From: Chitinivorax sp. PXF-14
GTDB lineage: Bacteria; Pseudomonadota; Gammaproteobacteria; Burkholderiales; SCOH01
Reading direction: 5' to 3'
NCBI RefSeq assembly: GCF_040812015.1
Contig: NZ_JBFNXJ010000010.1
Location: forward strand, 1 to 64,000
Length of the DNA: 64,000 nucleotides
This document shows, one piece after another, positions 51,594 through 61,320 of this stretch. The translations under genes were made by a program, and so were the position numbers. The stretch's first letter is position 1. Every line of letters begins with the position of its first letter. The notes beneath the pieces are model-generated. The model was not told where the DNA came from and did not search any database. It saw only the letters and a list, made by a program, of their open reading frames with translations.

Positions 51594-52276
51594 CTGCGGC
51601 TGGCGTAACGTGCCGCGAGTTGTTCGGATTCGATGATGTTGGTGCCGTGGCCCACGTCACGCGTCGCCTGCAGCAGGTTCCACGCCACGACCTCGGCGGC
51701 GATCGGCTGGTAGCGGCGCAGCCAGCCCAACAGCAGCGGCGACACGAGCCGTCCGGCGGCCAGGCTCAGGCGTTCGGCCAGGCGGAACTCTTGGCGTTCG
51801 CCCGTCAGCAGCGACGGGCGCACCAACAGCAGCTGATCGAAGGCTAGCGCCTTGAGCGCGTTTTCGAGCTGGCCCTTGGTCTTCAGATAGAAAGTGGGTG
51901 AGTCGGCATTGGCGCCGAGCGACGAGATGGCGGCGAAGCTCGGCACGCCGTTCATCTTAGCCAGCATGGCGAGCGTCAATGGGTAGAAGTAGTCCACCGT
52001 CTTGAAGCGCGCCTCGCTGCCGGCCTTGCGTATCGTGGTGCCGAGGCAGCAGTAGACGATGTCGGCGCGGATCAGCTCGCGCCGCTGTTCCAGCTCGGCG
52101 AAATCGAGCTCGACCTGCTCGAGCTTGGCATGGTCGATGGGCAGGCGCCGCCGCACCAGCGCGGTGACGCGCGCCACATGCGGGGCATCGAGCAGCAGGC
52201 GCAGCAGCGCACTGCCGGTCAGGCCGCTGGCGCCGACGATCAGGGCATGGCAGCCGTCAGGGAGCGAATCGGTCAC
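51590..52276 (-). CDS. NAD(P)-binding oxidoreductase (HTATIP2-like SDR)
   Basis: This 228-residue protein has an atypical SDR Rossmann start (HALIVGASGLTGSALLRLLLD) and VYCCLGTTIRKAGSEARFKTVDYFYPLTLA, KGQLENALKALAFDQLLLVRPSLLTGERQEFR: the YLKTKGxxE segment is characteristic of the HTATIP2/NAD(P)H-binding group. Substrate is unknown. The GTG start at 52276 overlaps the metW stop (GTGA). Co-transcribed with metX-metW. Confidence 0.8.
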   Translation of the reverse strand: MTDSLPDGCHALIVGASGLTGSALLRLLLDAPHVARVTALVRRRLPIDHAKLEQVELDFAELEQRRELIRADIVYCCLGTTIRKAGSEARFKTVDYFYPLTLAMLAKMNGVPSFAAISSLGANADSPTFYLKTKGQLENALKALAFDQLLLVRPSLLTGERQEFRLAERLSLAAGRLVSPLLLGWLRRYQPIAAEVVAWNLLQATRDVGHGTNIIESEQLAARYASRR

Positions 52277-52872
52277 GCGCGGCGAATACGGTAGATGGCG
52301 AGGCTGCCGAATACATTGGGCAGGATGTCGACCTCCTGCCCCTCGTGCAGCACCGCACGGTCAAGCAGGTGGATGCCGCGCGCCTCGCAGAAGAACTCGA
52401 AGTCGCGGATCGTGCACAGGTGGATGTTCGGCGTGTTGTACCACTGGTAAGGGATGGTTTCCGATACCGGCATGTGGCCGCCGAAGATCTGCAGGCGGTT
52501 GCGCCAGTAGCCGAAATTGGGGAAGGTGACGATCGCTTCGCGGCCGACGCGCAGCATTTCGTCGACCACACGCTCGACATGGCGCATCGACTGCAGCGTG
52601 AGCGACAGCACGACGAAATCGAAGGAATCCGACTCGAACGCCGAGAGGCCGGAGTCGAGGTCGCTCTGGATCACGTCGATGCCCTTCTCGACACAGGCCA
52701 CCACGTTCTCGACGTCGATCTCGACGCCATAGCCGTGCACCTGCTTGTTATCATGCAGCCAAGCAAGCAGCGAGCCATCGCCGCAGCCCAGGTCGAGCAC
52801 ACGTTTTTCGGCCTGAATCCAGTCGGCGATGCGCAGCAGGTCGGGGCGCAACATGGGGGCGTGCCTTCTCAT
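52273..52872 (-). CDS. metW: Methionine biosynthesis protein MetW
   Basis: This 199-residue SAM-dependent methyltransferase-fold protein has [18 protein letters not shown] (SAM motif I) and [42 protein letters not shown], both diagnostic of MetW, plus [22 protein letters not shown]. It is always paired with MetX in proteobacteria and is reported to assist homoserine acyltransfer; its own methyl substrate is unsettled. ATG at 52872 overlaps the metX stop (ATGA); a second ATG 18 bp later is possible. Confidence 0.92.
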   Translation of the reverse strand: MRRHAPMLRPDLLRIADWIQAEKRVLDLGCGDGSLLAWLHDNKQVHGYGVEIDVENVVACVEKGIDVIQSDLDSGLSAFESDSFDFVVLSLTLQSMRHVERVVDEMLRVGREAIVTFPNFGYWRNRLQIFGGHMPVSETIPYQWYNTPNIHLCTIRDFEFFCEARGIHLLDRAVLHEGQEVDILPNVFGSLAIYRIRRA

Positions 52873-54005
52873 GCGAACTCCTGCGCCACGCGGGCCATGT
52901 AGGCATACATCAGCTTGTGGTAGGCCGGGTCCTCCATGAGGAAGGCATCGTGGCCGTGCGTCGATTCGATCTCGGCGTAGCTCACATGCTTCTTCGCATC
53001 GAGCAGTGCCTTGACGATCTCCTTCGAGCGCGCCGGCGAGAAGCGCCAGTCGCTGTCGAAGGCGGCGACAAGGAACTTGGCCTTGGCCACCGACAGCGCG
53101 CGCGACAGGTCATGCCCAAAATGGCGGGCGGGGTCGAAATAGTCGAGCGCCTTGGTCATGATCAGGTAGGTGTTGGCGTCGAAATGGCCGGAGAAGCGGT
53201 CGCCCTGGTAACGCAGGTAGGACTCGATCTCGAATTCGACGTCGAAGCCGTATTTGTACTCGCCCGAGCGTAGCATGCGGCCGAATTTCTCGCCCATGCC
53301 GTCGTCCGACAGATAGGTGATGTGGCCAAGCATGCGTGCAAGCCGCAGGCCGCGCTTGGGCACGATACCGTGCTCGTAGTAGTCGCCGCCGTGGAAATCG
53401 GGATCGGTCAGGATGGCCTGGCGCGCCACATCGTTGAAGGCGATGTTCTGTGCCGTGAGCTTGGGCGCCGAGGCGATCACCAGCGCGTGGCGGATGCGCT
53501 CCGGAAAGCTGATGGTCCAGCGCAGCGCCTGCATGCCGCCGAGCGAGCCGCCGACGACGGCGGCCCATTGCTCGATGCCGAGCTTGTCGGCGAGCCTGGC
53601 CTGGGTGTTGACCCAATCGGCGACCAGCACGAGTGGGAACTTTGAGCCCCAGGGTTTGCCTGTAGCTGGATCGAGGGTCGATGGGCCGGTCGAGCCGTGG
53701 CAGCCGCCGAGATTGTTGACGCCGACGACGAAGAACTTGTCGGTGTCGATCGGCTTGCCTGGGCCGATCATGTTGTCCCACCAGCCCGGCGCCTTGTCGT
53801 TGACGGTGTAGCGGCCGGCCACATGGTGGTTGCCCGACAGCGCGTGGCAGATCAGTACCGCATTGCTCCGGTCGGCGTTGAGGCGGCCGTAGGTCTCGTA
53901 GACGAGATCGTAGGACGCCAGCGTCGCGCCGCTCATCAAGGTGAGCGGCTGGTCGAAATGGGCGATTTGGGCGGAAACGAGTCCGACGGACTGGGGTTCT
54001 GGCAT
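52869..54005 (-). CDS. metX: Homoserine O-succinyltransferase/acetyltransferase MetX
   Basis: This 378-residue alpha/beta-hydrolase acylates homoserine for methionine synthesis. Signatures: [41 protein letters not shown], the nucleophile elbow [14 protein letters not shown] and the C-terminal catalytic DSDWRFSP and THGHDAFL. In betaproteobacteria with metW the enzyme is generally succinyl-specific (MetXS), but the substrate cannot be decided here by eye. A TATAAT -10 (54050-54045) lies 40 bp upstream of ATG. I found no SAM riboswitch in the leader. Confidence 0.93.
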   Translation of the reverse strand: MPEPQSVGLVSAQIAHFDQPLTLMSGATLASYDLVYETYGRLNADRSNAVLICHALSGNHHVAGRYTVNDKAPGWWDNMIGPGKPIDTDKFFVVGVNNLGGCHGSTGPSTLDPATGKPWGSKFPLVLVADWVNTQARLADKLGIEQWAAVVGGSLGGMQALRWTISFPERIRHALVIASAPKLTAQNIAFNDVARQAILTDPDFHGGDYYEHGIVPKRGLRLARMLGHITYLSDDGMGEKFGRMLRSGEYKYGFDVEFEIESYLRYQGDRFSGHFDANTYLIMTKALDYFDPARHFGHDLSRALSVAKAKFLVAAFDSDWRFSPARSKEIVKALLDAKKHVSYAEIESTHGHDAFLMEDPAYHKLMYAYMARVAQEFA

Positions 54006-54044
54006 GAGCGACGTGTGAAGCCGGGTGTAAACCTCAATCGGCGG

Positions 54045-54050
54045 ATTATA
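54045..54050 (-). promoter_or_regulatory. Consensus -10 box of the metX operon
   Basis: TATAAT on the minus strand at 54050-54045, 40 bp upstream of the metX ATG. No good -35 box is at the right distance, which suggests an activator is needed. A transcription start near 54038 would give a leader of about 33 nt. Confidence 0.45.
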
Positions 54051-54309
54051 TAGCGATTCCTGGCGCGCCGTGTGGGTGAGCGGGCGGAGCGCTAGCCGGG
54101 CAGCGGATTTTGGGCGGGATGCAGAACTGGCACGGGTTACATTACGCACTTGTCATAATCTGGCGGGGCGAAAAAAAACGGGATACCATCGTGCTTCAAA
54201 TAAATAAAACAATCGCTTGCTCAACATCAGGCAGGCGGCCCGTATTGGTGCGGCCCGACCACAACGCCATACGCACCAGGTCAGAATTGGGGATGCAGAA
54301 GGAGGTGCT

Positions 54310-54912
54310 GTGAAGACAGCGCTGAGTCACGCTTTAGTTACGCTCGACGACTTGCCGGTATTGCTGCAGTGGTGGCAGGACGCCGCCGGCATGTCGCTGC
54401 TGTCGCCGTCGCTGCGCGAGCACCATGCCCGCGACCTTGCGCTGCAGTTGCAGGACCCATCGATTCACATCTACAAGTTCACCTGTGACGGTGCCGATGT
54501 AGGCATGGTGCGCGCCGAGCTGTCGGTGCGCGAATGGGAGCTGCAATGGTACATCGACCCGGCCAGACGTGGGCAGGGCTTGTCCGAAGCGATGGCATGG
54601 ACGATCGTGGAGCGGCTCAAGGGCTGTTTTGCTGCCCGCATCAAACCCGACAACGCGCGCTCGCTCAAGGTGGCCCGCGCGCTCGGTTTCTTTCGTACCG
54701 GCTGTGACGGTGAATTCGAGGTGTGGCGTCTGTACCGCCATTTTGCCTACCACCAGGCGCCGCCGGGCCAGTTCCCGACGCTACGCTGGGGCCGGCTCAG
54801 CGCCCACTGGCATGGGCTGCCGGCAACAACAGTAGTCGCCTTGCCCGAGATGGCGGCAGCGGGGGCCTGGAGTGCCAAGGTGCTGCGCCCCCGCGCCAAG
54901 GCCATGGCGTGA
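54310..54912 (+). CDS. GNAT-family acetyltransferase
   Basis: This 200-residue protein has GNAT motif A (LQWYIDPARRGQGLSEAMAWTIVERLK), with R-G-Q-G-L-S, and motif B (IKPDNARSLKVARALGFFRTG). The last 55 residues are an extension beyond the fold with no match. GTG at 54310 is strongly supported by an AGGAGG SD 5 bp upstream; a longer frame has none. Its stop overlaps the start of the S9 peptidase gene (GTGA), so the two are translated together. Confidence 0.8.
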   Translation: MKTALSHALVTLDDLPVLLQWWQDAAGMSLLSPSLREHHARDLALQLQDPSIHIYKFTCDGADVGMVRAELSVREWELQWYIDPARRGQGLSEAMAWTIVERLKGCFAARIKPDNARSLKVARALGFFRTGCDGEFEVWRLYRHFAYHQAPPGQFPTLRWGRLSAHWHGLPATTVVALPEMAAAGAWSAKVLRPRAKAMA

Positions 54913-56978
54913 AGCGGATCGGCTTGATGGGCGCCGCTTGCGTGGCCGGCACGCTGCATGCGGCGGATGACCCCTATCTGTGGCTCGAACAGGTAACGGC
55001 GGCACCGGCTCTCAAGTGGGTGGAGGCCAACAATGCCGCCACGCTCGGCGAGCTGACACAGCGGCCGGGCTACCAGCCGCTGTACGACAGGCTGCTGGCG
55101 ATCTTCAACTCCAACGCACGCATTCCCTACGTGCAGAAGATCGGCGGGCATTTCTACAATCTGTGGCGCGACGCGGCCCATCCGCGCGGCATCTGGCGCC
55201 GAACCAGCCTGGACGAATACCGCAAGCCGGAGCCCGCATGGGAGACCATGCTCGATCTCGACGCGCTGGCCCATGCCGAGCAGGAAAACTGGGTGTGGCA
55301 TGGCGTGAAATGCCTGCCGCCGGTGGGGGAGCGCTGCTTGATCGCGTTGTCGCGCGGCGGGGCCGATGCCCAGGTGACGCGCGAATTCGACACGGTTGCC
55401 AAGGCGTTTGTCGAGGGCGGCTTCTACCTGCCCGAGGCCAAGGGCGAGGCGAGCTGGATCGACCGCGACCACGTCTTCGTGGCGACCGACTTCGGCCCCG
55501 GCAGCCTGACCCGCAGCGGCTATCCGCGCAGCGTGCGGCTATGGCCGCGGAGCACCACGCTGGACGAGGCCAAGACGGTATACGACGGCCAGCCGGAAGA
55601 CATGGCCGTGCAGGCGGCCAAGGATTTCACGCCGGGCTTCGAGCGTGAATTCGTCATCCGCGCGATGAGCTTCTACAGCGACGAGAGCTATCTGCGCGAT
55701 GGCCAGGGCCGGCTGCACAAGATAGACAAACCCGACGATGCCAAGGTCTACGCTGTGCGTGACCAGATCCTGCTCGAGCTGCGCTCGGACTGGCAGGCCG
55801 GTGGCAAGGCCTACCCGCAGGGTGCGCTGATCGCCATGGATTTCGCGCGCTACCTGCAAGGTGAGCGCGATTTCGAGCTGCTGTACACGCCGGGGCCGCG
55901 CAAGTCGCTCGATGGTTTTGCCGTCACCCGTTCCCACGTGCTGATCAACGAGCTCGACAATGTGCGCAACCGCGTCTACGAGCTGACGCGCCAGGACGGA
56001 CGATGGCAGCGCCGGGCGGTCGACCTGCCGGCATTCGGCACCATCGGCATCAGTGCGGTCGACCCGGTCGAGTCCGACGACTATTTCGTCACGCTGACCG
56101 ATTTCACCACGCCGACCTCGCTCTACCTGGGCCATGCCGGGCGCGACGAGCGCGAGCTGCTGAAGCAGCTGCCGCCCTTCTTCGATGCCTCGGCGATCCG
56201 CGTCGAGCAGCATGAGGCGACGTCGCGCGACGGCACGCGGGTGCCCTACTTCGTCGTGATGCACAAGGATACCCGGCTCGATGGCCGCAACCCGACGCTG
56301 CTCTACGGCTATGGTGGCTTCGAGATCTCGATGCAGCCGAGCTACAGCGGCGCAATCGGCAATGGCTGGCTGGCGCAGGGCGGCGTCTATGTGCTGGCGA
56401 ATATCCGCGGTGGCGGCGAGTTTGGCCCCGCTTGGCATCAGGCGGCGCTGAAAGCGGCGCGCCAGCACGCGTTCGACGATTTTATCGCGGTCGGCGAGGA
56501 CCTCATCGCGAGCAAGCTGACGAGCCCCGCCCACCTCGGCATCATGGGCGGCAGCAATGGCGGCCTGCTGGTCGGCGCCGTCATGGTGCAGCGGCCCGAG
56601 CTGTTCCGTGCGGTGGTGTGCCAGGTGCCGCTGCTCGACATGCAGCGCTATCACAAGCTGCTCGCCGGGGCCTCGTGGATGGGCGAATACGGCGACCCGG
56701 ACAAGCCCGAGGAATGGGCTTTCCTGTCGGCCTACTCGCCATATCACAACGTCAAGCCTGGGGTGAAATACCCGCGCACGCTGTTCGTGACCTCGACGCG
56801 AGACGACCGCGTGCACCCGGCCCACGCGCGCAAGATGGTGGCGCGCATGCAGGCGCAGGGCCACGACGTGCTGTACTTCGAGAACACCGAAGGCGGGCAT
56901 GCCGGCGCGGCCAACAACGAGCAGCAGGCAAAGATGTCCGCACTCACCTATACCTTCCTGCTCAACGAGCTGCGCTGA
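54909..56978 (+). CDS. Secreted prolyl oligopeptidase-family (S9A) peptidase
   Basis: This 689-residue enzyme has a putative signal peptide (KRIGLMGAACVAGTLHA) followed by the prolyl oligopeptidase N-terminal beta-propeller (DPYLWLEQVTAAPALKWVEANN) and the C-terminal hydrolase. The triad is S549 (GIMGGSNGGLLVGAV), D632 (STRDDRVHP; R634 is the proline-pocket arginine) and H664 (EGGHAGA). GTG at 54909 overlaps the upstream GNAT stop. The text is closer to the bacterial S9A group with a short propeller than to DPP-IV. Substrate is unknown. Confidence 0.85.
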   Translation: MKRIGLMGAACVAGTLHAADDPYLWLEQVTAAPALKWVEANNAATLGELTQRPGYQPLYDRLLAIFNSNARIPYVQKIGGHFYNLWRDAAHPRGIWRRTSLDEYRKPEPAWETMLDLDALAHAEQENWVWHGVKCLPPVGERCLIALSRGGADAQVTREFDTVAKAFVEGGFYLPEAKGEASWIDRDHVFVATDFGPGSLTRSGYPRSVRLWPRSTTLDEAKTVYDGQPEDMAVQAAKDFTPGFEREFVIRAMSFYSDESYLRDGQGRLHKIDKPDDAKVYAVRDQILLELRSDWQAGGKAYPQGALIAMDFARYLQGERDFELLYTPGPRKSLDGFAVTRSHVLINELDNVRNRVYELTRQDGRWQRRAVDLPAFGTIGISAVDPVESDDYFVTLTDFTTPTSLYLGHAGRDERELLKQLPPFFDASAIRVEQHEATSRDGTRVPYFVVMHKDTRLDGRNPTLLYGYGGFEISMQPSYSGAIGNGWLAQGGVYVLANIRGGGEFGPAWHQAALKAARQHAFDDFIAVGEDLIASKLTSPAHLGIMGGSNGGLLVGAVMVQRPELFRAVVCQVPLLDMQRYHKLLAGASWMGEYGDPDKPEEWAFLSAYSPYHNVKPGVKYPRTLFVTSTRDDRVHPAHARKMVARMQAQGHDVLYFENTEGGHAGAANNEQQAKMSALTYTFLLNELR

Positions 56979-57032
56979 GCGCCGCAGGGGCCGTGGCTGC
57001 ACAGTCTACGCTAGCTGTGAAGGAACGTAACT

Positions 57033-57050
57033 TATTCTTCTGTAAGAATA
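57033..57050. promoter_or_regulatory. AT-rich palindrome upstream of the acyltransferase gene
   Basis: TATTCTT (57033-57039) and AAGAATA (57044-57050) form a perfect 7-bp inverted repeat over CTGT in the short region after the peptidase gene. It could be a terminator remnant or an operator; a related palindrome is at 29502-29518. Confidence 0.35.
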
Positions 57051-57142
57051 TTCACGTATCAGAATAATATATTGAATGACGTAGTGCTGGAAGATGTGCT
57101 GTCTTTTGGGTGATCATGTGGCTGTCTTTTCGGAGCTCCATC

Positions 57143-58156
57143 GTGCAGCCCTCCTCTCCCCAGCAACGTATCGACTACCTTGACGGCTGGCGCGGGCTGG
57201 CCATCTGTACACTGCTGGTCGGCCATTTCCTGCCTGTGCCGGGCATCAACCTGGGCTCGGTCGGGGTCAACCTGTTCTTCGTGCTGTCCGGCCACCTGAT
57301 GGCGCGCATCCTGTTCCTGCAGCAGATGCCGCTTGGCCTGTTCTACCGGCGGCGCATCGCGCGCATCTTCCCGGCCAGTTACCTGTTTCTCGCCATCGTG
57401 CTGGCGCTCTACCTGCCGCATGCCAACCCCGCCCATTATTGGGATATCGCGGCGGCCTTCGGCTTCGTCTACAACTACATGCCGGTGCATGGCTATGCCG
57501 ACAGTGGCCTGCCGATCGGCCACCTGTGGTCGCTGTGTGTCGAGGAGCACAGCTACATCCTGCTGTCACTGGTGGCACTGGCGGTGCGGCCACGGCAGAC
57601 GAACCCGGTTCGCTATCTGGCCGGGTTGCTGGTGCTCAATGTCGGCTTCATGGTGTGCTATGCCAAGGGCCTGGGCTGGCGTGACATCGAGGTGTACATC
57701 CGCTCGGAATGCGCGTCGTTCTCGATTCTCGTCTCGGCGCTGTTTACGCTGCTCGCGGCGCGTGGGCAGTTGCCGCGCCTGCCGGCACTGGCCGGGCCGC
57801 TGGCGATTGGTGCCGGCATTGTGCTGCACTGGTGGTCGGTACCGGCGCTGGCGAGCCATACCGTCGGCATCGGCCTGATCGCGCTCGGTTTCAACCTGCT
57901 GCCACAGGCTCCAGCCTGGGTTCGCACCGTGCTGAGGCTGCGCGGCCTGCGCTGGATGGGGCTGGTGTCGTTCTCGGTCTACCTGTGGCAGCAGCCGTTC
58001 TACCACAGCCACCTGCCGGCCTGGCTCGGCCTGCCGCTCGCGGTGCTGGCCGGTGCGGCATCGTTCTACCTGTTCGAAAATCCGCTGCGCGAGTTGCTCA
58101 ACCGGCGCTGGGGCAAGCCCGCCGCGCTGGTGCTGCTGGAGGGAGCCGCGCGCTGA
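57143..58156 (+). CDS. Acyltransferase-3 family membrane protein (OafA/YrhL-like)
   Basis: This 337-residue membrane protein starts with RIDYLDGWRGLAICTLLVGHFLPVPGINLGSVGVNLFFVLSGHLMARILF, the conserved acyltransferase-3 start (H in LVGHF; FFVLSG), and has about 10 TM helices. Later parts include GHLWSLCVEEHSYILLSL and MGLVSFSVYLWQQPFYH, typical of the OafA type that O-acylates surface sugars. GTG at 57143 was chosen for its GGAG SD 7 bp upstream; an ATG at 57116 lacks one. No polysaccharide genes are near, so the substrate is unknown. Confidence 0.82.
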   Translation: MQPSSPQQRIDYLDGWRGLAICTLLVGHFLPVPGINLGSVGVNLFFVLSGHLMARILFLQQMPLGLFYRRRIARIFPASYLFLAIVLALYLPHANPAHYWDIAAAFGFVYNYMPVHGYADSGLPIGHLWSLCVEEHSYILLSLVALAVRPRQTNPVRYLAGLLVLNVGFMVCYAKGLGWRDIEVYIRSECASFSILVSALFTLLAARGQLPRLPALAGPLAIGAGIVLHWWSVPALASHTVGIGLIALGFNLLPQAPAWVRTVLRLRGLRWMGLVSFSVYLWQQPFYHSHLPAWLGLPLAVLAGAASFYLFENPLRELLNRRWGKPAALVLLEGAAR

Positions 58157-58206
58157 GCGGCTGAGGTGGCGGCTCGGTGGGCGGCAGATTGGCCATGGCC
58201 GCGGCT

Positions 58207-58436
58207 TGGGCGCTTGTGGGGGCCAAGTCTGTGGCTTGCACCGGGTAAGCGCTCACTGGATTGGCCGGGGGCACGTCTCAGCTGTCCGCCTGTGCCAAAC
58301 CTGCGGTTTGTCTCAGATAAGAACCAGCTGGGCTTGCCTGCGGCAAATCTCAGCCGTCCACCTGGGTCAAACCTGCGGCTTGCCCCAGATAAGAACTAGC
58401 TGGATTTGCCTGTGGCAAATCTCAGCTGTTCTAAAC
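58207..58436 (+). repeat. 72-bp tandem repeat, three units plus a partial
   Basis: Three consecutive 72-bp units lie at 58207-58278 (older, about 65% like the third), 58279-58350 and 58351-58422. The last two are close to each other, and a partial unit starting CAGCTGTTCT follows. Units align without gaps and share CTGCGGCTTG, AGATAAGAAC and GGCAAATCTCAG. 72 is a multiple of 3, so open frames run through it with a 24-residue period, but none looks real. Function unknown. Confidence 0.75.
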
Positions 58437-58472
58437 AAAAAGGCGGATGAGGAGTCCGCACCCTCATCCGCC
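58434..58472 (-). terminator. Intrinsic terminator of pgi
   Basis: GGCGGATGAG (58442-58451) pairs with CTCATCCGCC (58463-58472) over an 11-nt loop. In the minus direction it is followed by TTTTTGTTTAG. Confidence 0.85.
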
Positions 58473-58534
58473 GTGAAATACCCTATCGCCTGCTGACAGC
58501 CGCGTGTTGCCTGCTGTCTGTCGGGCAGTCCGGG

Positions 58535-60181
58535 TCAGGACTTCGCTCGCTGCTTGAAATAGTTGATCAACCTGTTGGTCGAACTATCGTGCTGTTGGGC
58601 AGGTAGCGGGGTCATAAGTTCCTTCTGGATCGTCTGCGCGAGCTGCTTGCCCAGCTCGACACCCCACTGGTCGAAGCTGTTGATGCCCCAGATCACGCCC
58701 TGGGTGAAGATCTTGTGCTCGTACAACGCGATCAGCGCACCCACCGTCTGCGGGTCGAGGTGATGCAGCAGCAGCGTGTTGGACGGGCGGTTGCCCTCGA
58801 AGATCTTGTGCGGCAGCAGTTTCTCGGCTTTGTCGCCCTCGATGCCCTGCGCCAGCAGCTCGGTGCGCACTTCGGCCTCGGTCTTGCCGCGCATGAAGGC
58901 CTCGGCCTGCGCGAAGAAGTTGGCGAGCAGGATCTGGTGGTGGTCGGGCAGCGTGCTCGGGTTCTCGATCGAGGCGATGAAGTCGATCGGCGTGATGCGC
59001 GTGCCCTGGTGCAGCATCTGGAAGTAGGCGTGCTGGCCATTGATGCCGGTTTCGCCCCAGATCACGCCGCTGGTCTGGTAATCGACGCGCGTGCCATCGA
59101 GCCGCACCGATTTGCCGTTCGACTCCATCTCCAGCTGCTGCATATAGGCCGGCAGCCGGTGCAGCGACTGGTTGTAGGGGGCGATCACCTGCGACGCGGC
59201 ACCGTAGAAATTGGTGTACCAGATGCCGAGCAGCGCCAGGATGACGGGCATGTTCCGCTCCAGCGGCGCATTGCGGAAGTGCTGGTCCATCATGTGCGCG
59301 CCGCTCAGGAGGTGGCCGAAATGTTCCTTGCCGAGATAGAGCGCGATTGGCAGGCCGATGGCCGACCACAGCGAATAGCGGCCGCCCACCCAGTTCCAGA
59401 ATTCGAACATATTGTTGATGTCGATGCCGAACTCGGCCACGGCCTTGGTATTGGTCGACACCGCCACGAAATGCTTGGGAATCGCCGATTCGTCGCGCGA
59501 CGAGCGCAGGAACCAGTTGCGCGCGCTGTGCGCGTTGGTCAGCGTCTCGGAGGTGGTGAAGGTCTTCGACTCGATCACGAACAGCGTGGTCGCCGTGTGG
59601 CAGCGTCGCAGCACGTCGGCGATCTGCGCGCCGTCCACGTTCGACACGAAGTGCATGTTGAGGCGCGGGTGGCCGAAGGGCTTGAGTGCCTCGCACACCA
59701 TCAGCGGGCCCAGGTCCGAGCCGCCGATGCCGATGTTGACGATGTCGGTGATCGGCTGGCCGGTGTAGCCTAGCCACTCGCCGGTGCGCACGCGGTCACA
59801 GAAATGGCCGATGCGCGCCAGCACGGCATTGACGCCCGGCATCACATCCTCGCCGTCGACATACACCGGCGTGTTGGCGCGGTTGCGCAGCGCGGTGTGC
59901 AGCACGGCACGGTTCTCGGTGGCGTTGATCTTCTCGCCCGAGAACATCGCGGCGATGCGCTGCGGCACGTTTTCCTGCTTGGCGAGGTTGATCAGCAGCT
60001 TGAGCGTTTGATCGGTGACGCGGTTTTTCGAGTAGTCGAGCAGGATGTCGCAGACTTCGATCGACATGCGCTCGGCGCGGCCGGGGTCGTGCTGGAACAG
60101 CTCGCGCAGGTGCAGCGCCCGGGTCTGCTCGAAATGGGCCTGCAGCGCTTGCCAGGCGGGGGATTGGGTCAGGCTTGACAT
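58535..60181 (-). CDS. pgi: Glucose-6-phosphate isomerase
   Basis: This 548-residue enzyme interconverts glucose-6-phosphate and fructose-6-phosphate. Signatures include [72 protein letters not shown], the catalytic [20 protein letters not shown] and [17 protein letters not shown] at 60181 has AGGAAG 7 bp upstream; the in-frame GTG at 60187 would overlap that SD. It is the last gene of the zwf-pgl-glk-hexR-pgi cluster. Confidence 0.96.
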   Translation of the reverse strand: MSSLTQSPAWQALQAHFEQTRALHLRELFQHDPGRAERMSIEVCDILLDYSKNRVTDQTLKLLINLAKQENVPQRIAAMFSGEKINATENRAVLHTALRNRANTPVYVDGEDVMPGVNAVLARIGHFCDRVRTGEWLGYTGQPITDIVNIGIGGSDLGPLMVCEALKPFGHPRLNMHFVSNVDGAQIADVLRRCHTATTLFVIESKTFTTSETLTNAHSARNWFLRSSRDESAIPKHFVAVSTNTKAVAEFGIDINNMFEFWNWVGGRYSLWSAIGLPIALYLGKEHFGHLLSGAHMMDQHFRNAPLERNMPVILALLGIWYTNFYGAASQVIAPYNQSLHRLPAYMQQLEMESNGKSVRLDGTRVDYQTSGVIWGETGINGQHAYFQMLHQGTRITPIDFIASIENPSTLPDHHQILLANFFAQAEAFMRGKTEAEVRTELLAQGIEGDKAEKLLPHKIFEGNRPSNTLLLHHLDPQTVGALIALYEHKIFTQGVIWGINSFDQWGVELGKQLAQTIQKELMTPLPAQQHDSSTNRLINYFKQRAKS

Positions 60182-60359
60182 GGTCACTTCCTAAATCGTT
60201 CACAAGGTCGAATCGCTCACGCCGGGCGCAATGCGGCCTCGGCCCGAGCGAGCGGCTTTCTGTCACCCATTCTTCTGTACCGCGCTTGGCCGGGCGCGCG
60301 AGTCTGTGCCGCGTCGCGCCGGTTGCAGGCCACATCGGGCGGAGCCGGCCCGGCGGCGG

Positions 60360-61202
60360 CTATTCGTAGCCGCGCACCCGTTTTTCCTTGAGGATGCGCT
60401 TCACCTGTTCGAGCTGGCGGATCAGCTCCGGGCCGCGCCGCAGCGACACCCCGACGGCCAGCGCATCGATGATGGTGAGATGCACGATACGCGCCACCAT
60501 CGGCGTGTAGACGTCCGGGTCCTCCGGCGTATCGGCATACAGCGAGACATTGCAGTACTGCGCCAGCGGCGCGTTGGAACGCGTGATGCCGACCACCTTG
60601 GCGCCCACCTCGCGCGCGATCTGCACGCTGCGGATCAGGTCCGCCGTACGGCCGGTGTTGGAGATCGCCACCACCGCGTCGCCCGGCTGCAGCATCGTCG
60701 CTGCCATGCCGTGGATGTGCGGGTCGGAGTACGACACGGTCGGCACACCCAGGCGGAAGAACTTGTGCTGCGCGTCGGCCGCGATGATGCCGGAGTTGCC
60801 GAGGCCGTAGAACTCGATCTTGTTTGCGCTCGCGAGGATGCCGATCGCCTGCTGCAGCGAGTCGGGGTTCATCTCGTTGCGCGCGCGCAGCAGGCTCGAT
60901 ACGCTGTTGTCGAAAACCTTGGCGATCAGGTCGTGCGGGCTGTCGGCCGAGGTCACCGACTGGTGCACATAGGGCACGCCGGACACTAGGCTCTTGGTCA
61001 GCCGCAGCTTGAAATCCTGCAGGCCGTTGCAGTCCAGGCTGCGGCAAAAGCGGATCACGGTCGGCTGGCTGACGCCCGCCTGCTCGGCGATGGTGGCGAT
61101 CGGCGCGCTCGCAACCATATTGGGTTGCGCGAGCACCAGATCAGCCACCTTCCGTTCTGACTTGGACAGGCTGTCCAGCACTTCCTGAATCTTGTTCAGC
61201 AT
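60360..61202 (-). CDS. hexR: RpiR-family transcriptional regulator HexR
   Basis: This 280-residue regulator has an N-terminal RpiR HTH (LSKSERKVADLVLAQPNMVASAPIATIAEQAGVSQPTVIRFCRSL) and a C-terminal SIS domain (GLGNSGIIAADAQHKFFRLGVP; VAISNTGRTADLIRSVQIAREVGAKVVGITRS). HexR represses genes of glucose and Entner-Doudoroff metabolism and is released by KDPG. Here it is embedded between glk and pgi. I could not find the canonical HexR box (TGTARTWWWAYTACA) in the short intergenic regions. Confidence 0.93.
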   Translation of the reverse strand: MLNKIQEVLDSLSKSERKVADLVLAQPNMVASAPIATIAEQAGVSQPTVIRFCRSLDCNGLQDFKLRLTKSLVSGVPYVHQSVTSADSPHDLIAKVFDNSVSSLLRARNEMNPDSLQQAIGILASANKIEFYGLGNSGIIAADAQHKFFRLGVPTVSYSDPHIHGMAATMLQPGDAVVAISNTGRTADLIRSVQIAREVGAKVVGITRSNAPLAQYCNVSLYADTPEDPDVYTPMVARIVHLTIIDALAVGVSLRRGPELIRQLEQVKRILKEKRVRGYE

Positions 61203-61320
61203 CTAATCGCCTTTGTGGGTGAAAGCGGTTGCGGAGCTTAATCTTGTCTTGTGGACTCGGAAAGTCCTGGTTCCGGTTTACGTTGCGGTGATGCCTTGCG
61301 GCCGGGCGCCTGACCGGCAC

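Noticed and set aside
54006-54160. Search for a SAM riboswitch ahead of metX
   Set aside because: The leader is only about 33 nt if the TATAAT box is used; no SAM-type stem pattern was seen.
58053-58496. Open frame running through the 72-bp repeats with a 24-residue period
   Set aside because: Begins inside the acyltransferase gene in another frame, has no SD and ends without a recognisable domain.
60182-60359. Search for a HexR box between hexR and pgi, and before hexR
   Set aside because: No match to TGTARTWWWAYTACA; the operator may lie upstream of zwf, outside the window.
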